From Alkaliphilus hydrothermalis (GTDB lineage: Bacteria > Bacillota > Clostridia > Peptostreptococcales > Natronincolaceae), in the NCBI RefSeq assembly GCF_016908555.1, contig NZ_JAFBEE010000003.1:62001-126000 (forward strand): DNA of 64,000 nucleotides, in the 5' to 3' direction. The translations under genes and the position numbers were made by a program. The notes beneath the pieces were generated by a model. The model worked only from the letters and a program-made list of their open reading frames with translations. It was not told where the DNA came from and searched no databases. Of the stretch, positions 59,265 through 64,000 are shown piece by piece. Each line of letters starts with the position of its first letter. The stretch's first letter is position 1.

Positions 59265-60200
59265 TTACTTCTTAATTCCTTTAACTGCCTCTACAATGGC
59301 ATCCACAGTTAATCCATACTTCTCTAATAATTCATTTGGCTTACCAGATTCACCGAAGGTATCCATAGTACCGATTCTCTTTACTGGAACTGGGTGAGTC
59401 TCTACTAGCGTTTCAGCTACAGCAGATCCTAATCCTCCGATAATGTTATGCTCTTCTACAGTAACAATAGCTCCCGTCTCTTGAGCTGCCTTTGCAATGA
59501 TGTCTTTATCAATAGGTTTTATCGTATGGATATTAATTACCCTAGCATTGATGCCTTCAGTAGCTAATTTTTCAGCCGCCTCCATCGCCTTACTGACCAT
59601 TATTCCTGTAGCAATGATGGATACATCATTACCTTCTTTTAATTGTACACCTTTACCAATCTCAAATTTATATGTACTTTCATCATTTAAAGTAGGTACT
59701 GCGGATCTTCCCATTCTTACATAAACAGGTCCGTTGTACTCTGCAATAGCACGAATAGCTGCCTTGGTTTCAACACCATCAGCAGGCACGATTACTGTCA
59801 TATTTGGAATCGCCCTCATGCAAGCGATATCCTCTAATGCTTGATGAGATGCCCCATCTTCCCCTACTGTTAATCCTGCATGGGTAGCACAGATTTTTAC
59901 ATTTAGCTTTGGATAAGCTACTGAATTTCTAATGATTTCAAAGGCTCTACCTGTGGCAAACATAGCAAAAGTACTGGCAAATGGAATCTTTCCAGCTGTT
60001 GATAACCCAGCCGCCATACCCACTAAGTTTTGTTCTGCAATTCCTATATTAAAGAATCTTTCAGGGTAGGCCTTGCTAAAATCATAGGTTTTGGTTGATT
60101 TAGATAGGTCGGCATCTAATACCACAATCTGATCATTTTCTTTTCCTAGTTCAACAAGAACTTCTCCATATGCGTCTCTAGTAGCTACACTCTTACTCAT
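59265..60200 (-). CDS. Transketolase, C-terminal subunit
   Basis: A 311-residue protein with the Pyr-binding and C-terminal domains of a transketolase split in two. AFASTFAMFATGRAFEI, HAGLTVGEDGASHQALEDIA and VPADGVETKAA are typical. It pairs with the N-terminal subunit encoded immediately upstream; their stop and start overlap as TAATG, sharing one base. The pair interconverts sugar phosphates with thiamine diphosphate. Lack of a pentose gene cluster here leaves the specific role open. Confidence 0.92.
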   Translation of the reverse strand: MSKSVATRDAYGEVLVELGKENDQIVVLDADLSKSTKTYDFSKAYPERFFNIGIAEQNLVGMAAGLSTAGKIPFASTFAMFATGRAFEIIRNSVAYPKLNVKICATHAGLTVGEDGASHQALEDIACMRAIPNMTVIVPADGVETKAAIRAIAEYNGPVYVRMGRSAVPTLNDESTYKFEIGKGVQLKEGNDVSIIATGIMVSKAMEAAEKLATEGINARVINIHTIKPIDKDIIAKAAQETGAIVTVEEHNIIGGLGSAVAETLVETHPVPVKRIGTMDTFGESGKPNELLEKYGLTVDAIVEAVKGIKK

Positions 60201-61021
60201 TATTTTTCGCCTCCCAATTCCATTAAAGCTTTTTCTGCTTCTTCTTTCTTTGGTGCATTACCATGCCATCCAGCTTGATTTTCCATGAAGGAAACACCCT
60301 TGCCTTTGATTGTCTTAGCAACAATCACTGTCGGTTGTTCTGTCGTCTTTTTAGCTTCTTCTAAAGCCTTGATAATTTCCTCAAAGCTATGTCCATCAAT
60401 TTCAAGTACTTGCCATCCAAAGGCTTTAAACTTGTCTCCCACTGGATCGATTCCCATTACAATTTCATTCGGTCCATCAATTTGAAGACCATTATGGTCA
60501 ACGAAGGCAGTTAAGTTACCTAACTTATAGTGGGCAGCCGCCATAGCAGTTTCCCAGACCATACCTTCTTGTAATTCTCCATCCCCTAGTAGTGAGTACA
60601 CTCTTGCTCCATTGTTATCCATCTTTGCAGCTAAAGCCATACCACAGGAAGCAGAGAAACCTTGACCTAAAGAACCTGTAGACATTTCAACTCCCGGAGT
60701 CCCCTTCATGTCTGGGTGACCTTGAAGCATTGCATCAACTTTTCTTAGCTTCATTAATTCTTCCTTTGGAAAATATCCTTTTTCTGCCAATACTGCATAT
60801 AAGACTGGTGCCGCATGTCCCTTTGAAAGAACAAATCTATCCCTGTTCTCCATTTTAGGGTTTGCTGGGTCGATATTCATTTCCTTAAAATAAAGCACAG
60901 TTAAAATATCTGCTGCTGATAAAGATCCTCCTGGATGACCAGAACCTGCTTCATGTAACATTTCAATTATATTTCTTCTAATAGATGTTGCTTTTTCCTC
61001 TAATAATTGGTAATCCTTCAT
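60200..61021 (-). CDS. Transketolase, N-terminal subunit
   Basis: A 273-residue thiamine diphosphate-binding half. HEAGSGHPGGSLSAADIL (near residue 20), SKGHAAPVLYAVLAEKG, GSLGQGFSASCGMALAAK and the GDGELQEGMVWE cofactor motif are intact, with DHNGLQIDG following. ATG 61021 has GGAGGAG 9 nt upstream; the frame opens 6 codons earlier with TTG. It is 24 nt downstream of the YitT gene and is translationally coupled to the C-terminal subunit. Confidence 0.93.
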   Translation of the reverse strand: MKDYQLLEEKATSIRRNIIEMLHEAGSGHPGGSLSAADILTVLYFKEMNIDPANPKMENRDRFVLSKGHAAPVLYAVLAEKGYFPKEELMKLRKVDAMLQGHPDMKGTPGVEMSTGSLGQGFSASCGMALAAKMDNNGARVYSLLGDGELQEGMVWETAMAAAHYKLGNLTAFVDHNGLQIDGPNEIVMGIDPVGDKFKAFGWQVLEIDGHSFEEIIKALEEAKKTTEQPTVIVAKTIKGKGVSFMENQAGWHGNAPKKEEAEKALMELGGEK

Positions 61022-61045
61022 GAAATTTTTCTCCTCCAATGCTTT

Positions 61046-61909
61046 CTATTTTATTTCTTTAAACCCTTCACCCAATACCTCATGAACTGTGGTGATCATA
61101 ATGAAGGCTCTAGGATCTACACCGTAAACAATTCTCTTCAATTTCGTTACTTGAGCACGGTTGACAACACATAACAGAACGTCCCTCTGACTACCTGTAT
61201 ACATGCCCCGTCCCTCCAACACTGTAACCCCTCGCTCCATTTCATCCATAATCTTCTTTCCTATTTCAGATGGGGAACTGGAAATAATATAAAAGGCCTT
61301 TCCAAAGCTGAGCCCTTCTACTATAAAATCTGCAATTTTAACTAATATATACAAGGCTATGATGGAATAAAGGGTAGTCTCCACATTTCTTTCCACAAAA
61401 CCAGCAGTCACTACAATGATTAAGTCTAGAATCATCATTAGTTTGGCTGTACTCAGGGAAGGAAAGTACTTGTTTAATATTGCACCTGCTAAATCAGTAC
61501 CCCCTGTTGTCCCCCCAACAAGAAAAATCATTCCCAGGCCTATACCCATCAATAGTCCCCCGTATATACTTGCCAGCAGTATATCTTGAGTAACGATAAA
61601 ACCGTGACCAAAAATCACTATAAATAATCGAATAAAAACTGATAACATCACAGTGGCATAGGCTGTTTTAAGTCCAAAAACGCCACCTAAAACAATAATA
61701 CCTGCGATAAATAAGGGGATATTCAACGCTAAATTGGTAACATCAATGGGTATTCCTGTAAGCTTATATACTACAATTGCTAAACCAGTAACTCCACCAG
61801 GGGCGATGGTATTCGGTTCTAAGAAAAAGTTTAGACTCAAGGCCATAATTGCTGCTCCAATGGTTATAACGACATAATCTAGGACTTTTTTATATTTTTC
61901 ATTATTCAC
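61046..61909 (-). CDS. YitT family membrane protein
   Basis: A 287-residue protein with about five to six membrane segments in the first 200 residues (DUF161/YitT: EPNTIAPGGVTGLAIVVYKLTGIP, then GLGMIFLVGGTTGGTDLAGAI). A soluble C-terminal DUF2179-like domain follows (about 210-285: RGVTVLEGRGMYTGSQRDVLLCVVNR). Function is unknown; a transport or signalling role has been suggested for the family. The start is GTG 61909, following AGGGAGGGAG. It lies between the tagA-like gene and transketolase. Confidence 0.88.
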   Translation of the reverse strand: MNNEKYKKVLDYVVITIGAAIMALSLNFFLEPNTIAPGGVTGLAIVVYKLTGIPIDVTNLALNIPLFIAGIIVLGGVFGLKTAYATVMLSVFIRLFIVIFGHGFIVTQDILLASIYGGLLMGIGLGMIFLVGGTTGGTDLAGAILNKYFPSLSTAKLMMILDLIIVVTAGFVERNVETTLYSIIALYILVKIADFIVEGLSFGKAFYIISSSPSEIGKKIMDEMERGVTVLEGRGMYTGSQRDVLLCVVNRAQVTKLKRIVYGVDPRAFIMITTVHEVLGEGFKEIK

Positions 61910-61948
61910 TTTTTCTCCCTCCCTCTAGTTGTATTTTATTTTCTATAG

Positions 61949-62671
61949 TTAGCCTTTAAGGATAAATTTAATTAAGAACTTTGGTAATACTAACATACGC
62001 TTAAATCTCCAAGGTTCCTTTGCAAGACGATAAAACCACTCCATACCCATTTTTTGATAAATTTCTGGGGCTCTTTTAGCAGTACCAGCATGAATATCTA
62101 CACTTCCCCCTACCCCCATTGCCACCTTACATTTCAGTTGGTCCTTGTGTTTGTCAATCCATATTTCTTGTCTTGGAGCTCCTAAACAAACAAAAAGTAC
62201 ATCAGCTCCCGATTGGTTGATGTCATTAATCACACTTTCGGTTTCCTCTTGCTTGTAATAGCCATCCCTAAAACCTGCAATATTAATCCCTTTATACTTT
62301 GCAGCAATATTGGTTACTGCCATTTCTGCTACACCTGGTTTTCCTCCCATAATATAAATAGACTTATGGTTTGAGGCACAATACAGGAGAAGGTGATGCA
62401 TTAAATCTACCCCTGTTACCCTTTCAATCAGACCCTTTGACTTTAGTTTTGAAGCAATGATCAAGCCAATACCATCGGGAACAACTAAATCTGCTTCCTT
62501 GACGATTCGATCTAATTCTTTGTTTTCTTGGGCTAACATGACGATTTCAGGGTTGGGTGTATAGACTTTCTTTAGGGTGTCTCCCTCCACGAAGGAGGTC
62601 ACCTTTCTAATGGCTTCCTTCATGGTGATTGCGTCTATTGGTACATTTAATATTTCAGCTTTCTTACTCAT
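61949..62671 (-). CDS. WecB/TagA/CpsF family glycosyltransferase
   Basis: A 240-residue GT26 enzyme. It shows TPNPEIVMLAQEN, DLVVPDGIGLIIASK, YIMGGKPGVAEMA and FVCLGAPRQEIWI. Related enzymes add N-acetylmannosamine to the undecaprenyl-linked N-acetylglucosamine primer of teichoic acid or secondary wall polymers. The exact sugar cannot be fixed from the sequence. It starts 12 nt after csaB, and pyruvylated wall polymers need both kinds of enzyme. Confidence 0.88.
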   Translation of the reverse strand: MSKKAEILNVPIDAITMKEAIRKVTSFVEGDTLKKVYTPNPEIVMLAQENKELDRIVKEADLVVPDGIGLIIASKLKSKGLIERVTGVDLMHHLLLYCASNHKSIYIMGGKPGVAEMAVTNIAAKYKGINIAGFRDGYYKQEETESVINDINQSGADVLFVCLGAPRQEIWIDKHKDQLKCKVAMGVGGSVDIHAGTAKRAPEIYQKMGMEWFYRLAKEPWRFKRMLVLPKFLIKFILKG

Positions 62672-62683
62672 TTTATCCCCCTC

Positions 62684-63763
62684 TTATAATAAATCCAAAA
62701 AGATTTCTTGGGTCATATTTGCTTTTTTTCTTAGAATGGCAGTGGCTTGATCCAGCTCCTGCTTTGCAAAAGCACAGTTTTGCAATATTTCGTCAATGGC
62801 TGTAAATAGTCTAATCTGATCAAGACTCTCCACCCTACCAGCATTTCTTTGATTCACCAGCTTTAAGAAACTATTGATCTTATCGTCATATTCTAACCCC
62901 ACCATTGGTACGTTGGCTATAGCGGCGAAAATCAAGGAGTGAAGTCGCATCCCCACCATCAAATCTAGTCCGCTAATCACAGTCAATAACTCCTCAGGGG
63001 AATATTGATTTGTCAAAACTTTTGCCTTTGTTTCCATCATGTCAGCGATTTGAAAGGAAACATTTACGTCATCTGGAAAATGCATTGGGACAAATACCAC
63101 CTCATGATTTGCTTTTTGGAGGTAGTCTCCCATTTTAGCAATCACTTTCTTATAGTCCTCATGGTCCTTCCAGCTTCTCACTGAGATTCCTACTATTTTT
63201 TTACTCTGATCCAGCCCCTCTTGTCTCAAGAGTTTATCCACTTTTTCTACAGTAGGAAGCTCCATACCAAAGGCTACGTCTGCCGTCACTTGGATATTCT
63301 TTTTCACCCCTATAGATTGCATCAATTCCTTTGAAGGATGGTCTCGAACTGTAATCACATCCACTTGGTCTAATATATATTTACATATTTTCTTATTAAT
63401 TCCCTTTGTTATCGGTCCAAAGCCATTTCCATAAAACATAACCTTTTTACCCAACCTCTTAGCAGTAAAAATAATGGCTAGATAATATAGCAGGGATCGA
63501 CTACTGGTTACGTCTTGCAGGACAGAACCACCGCCACTAATGACAACATCACTATCTTTAATGGCCTTTAGTACCTTCTTCATATCATTTCTATTGACTG
63601 CTTTGACACCATACTGCTTACTGGTTTCCTCCTCATTATAGGTCAATACTGTTATGTTAATTTTGGGTCTAACTTTCTTCATTCTACCAACAATTGTTTG
63701 TAATAATGCTTCGTCTCCAGTGTTCTGGAATCCATAATACCCAAACAATAAAACATTTTTCAT
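62684..63763 (-). CDS. csaB: Polysaccharide pyruvyl transferase CsaB
   Basis: A 359-residue member of the CsaB family, which adds pyruvate to a secondary wall polymer so that S-layer homology domains can bind it. GYYGFQNTGDEALLQTI near the start, SGGGSVLQDVTSSRSLLYY, GNGFGPI and MVGMRLHSLIFA near the end are typical. It leads into the tagA-like gene, supporting wall-polymer modification. GAGAGGATG precedes ATG 63763. Confidence 0.9.
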   Translation of the reverse strand: MKNVLLFGYYGFQNTGDEALLQTIVGRMKKVRPKINITVLTYNEEETSKQYGVKAVNRNDMKKVLKAIKDSDVVISGGGSVLQDVTSSRSLLYYLAIIFTAKRLGKKVMFYGNGFGPITKGINKKICKYILDQVDVITVRDHPSKELMQSIGVKKNIQVTADVAFGMELPTVEKVDKLLRQEGLDQSKKIVGISVRSWKDHEDYKKVIAKMGDYLQKANHEVVFVPMHFPDDVNVSFQIADMMETKAKVLTNQYSPEELLTVISGLDLMVGMRLHSLIFAAIANVPMVGLEYDDKINSFLKLVNQRNAGRVESLDQIRLFTAIDEILQNCAFAKQELDQATAILRKKANMTQEIFLDLL

Positions 63764-63840
63764 AGATGAAATTCATCCTCTCTCTGGATATTTCTTAATA
63801 AAGAATTGCTCTTTTACATTTCCTCTAACTCTGTAGTTGC

Positions 63841-64000
63841 CTAAATATTTAAGTGTTTTCTTAGGGAATTTAATAACTTCACTCCTATTTCTAGGGCTAC
63901 AATGTAGAAAATACCCAATACAATTCCTAATCCTAAAGAATAAATCGTTCTAGCAATTGATAAATATACAGGCGTTCTAAAATGACTAAAGGTGTTAATA
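63841..64000 (-). CDS. C-terminal fragment of a membrane protein (DUF5693-like), cut by the window edge
   Basis: Fifty-two codons are open from the window edge to TAG 63841-63843. The visible part reads INTFSHFRTPVYLSIARTI and then a hydrophobic segment (GLGIVLGIFYIVALEI) and a basic end. The HFRTP-x-YLS stretch and position next to csaB suggest the DUF5693 family, a multi-pass protein usually encoded beside csaB. The assignment is tentative. Confidence 0.6.
   Translation of the reverse strand, partial: INTFSHFRTPVYLSIARTIYSLGLGIVLGIFYIVALEIGVKLLNSLRKHLNI

Overview
The window is a chromosomal segment of a low-GC Firmicute of class Clostridia. I infer an anaerobic, amino-acid-fermenting relative of Alkaliphilus from three things: strong Shine-Dalgarno sites, an electron-bifurcating [FeFe] hydrogenase with its own maturases, and histidine and tryptophan catabolism next to formate-tetrahydrofolate ligase. 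The assignment rests on gene content, not on a marker gene. No rRNA, tRNA, CRISPR array, transposase or phage gene was seen. Almost everything lies on the minus strand, so operons read from high to low coordinates.

Right to left along transcription: 55.6-64 kb is an envelope block (a partial membrane protein, csaB, a TagA-type glycosyltransferase, a YitT protein, split transketolase, a PrcB-like protein, a secreted phosphodiester glycosidase). A LysM protein and a LonB-type protease follow. Next come ftsE-ftsX-M23 peptidase (divisome-controlled wall hydrolysis), a CtpA protease, and the uvrB-uvrA operon. The uvrB promoter is near-consensus and carries a perfect LexA box. A mixed accessory stretch (35.3-40.9 kb) holds PilZ, VTT/DedA, 5'-nucleotidase, GNAT, a P-loop kinase and unknown membrane proteins. 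uvrC-hprK-glucokinase and oligoendopeptidase F follow.

18-29 kb is a hydrogen-metabolism module. hydC, a [2Fe-2S] protein, hydB and hydA encode an NAD- and ferredoxin-linked hydrogenase, behind two Rex-like operators. A separate operon encodes a TM1266-type regulator, HydG, HydE (with an extra N-terminal DUF3343-like domain) and HydF. Further on are moaA-MOSC, a lone solute-binding protein, and murB-rapZ-yvcK. Tryptophanase, a NUDIX hydrolase and a DUF1540 peptide separate yvcK from whiA. The left end holds an HD-GYP protein and a likely operon fhs-hutU-ftcD-hutI-fchA. That operon degrades urocanate to glutamate and recovers the formimino carbon through tetrahydrofolate, probably with ATP formation by Fhs. 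A Fic protein lies at the extreme left.

The most unusual non-coding signal is a family of roughly 110-125-bp palindromic repeats with conserved ends and co-varying inner stems. Two tandem copies overlap the uvrA stop codon, one lies at the lonB stop codon, and isolated end motifs follow tkt and precede the uvrA terminator. A different 178-bp palindromic element lies at 36.6-36.8 kb. Two small open reading frames not normally annotated (28 and 40 residues) are also described.
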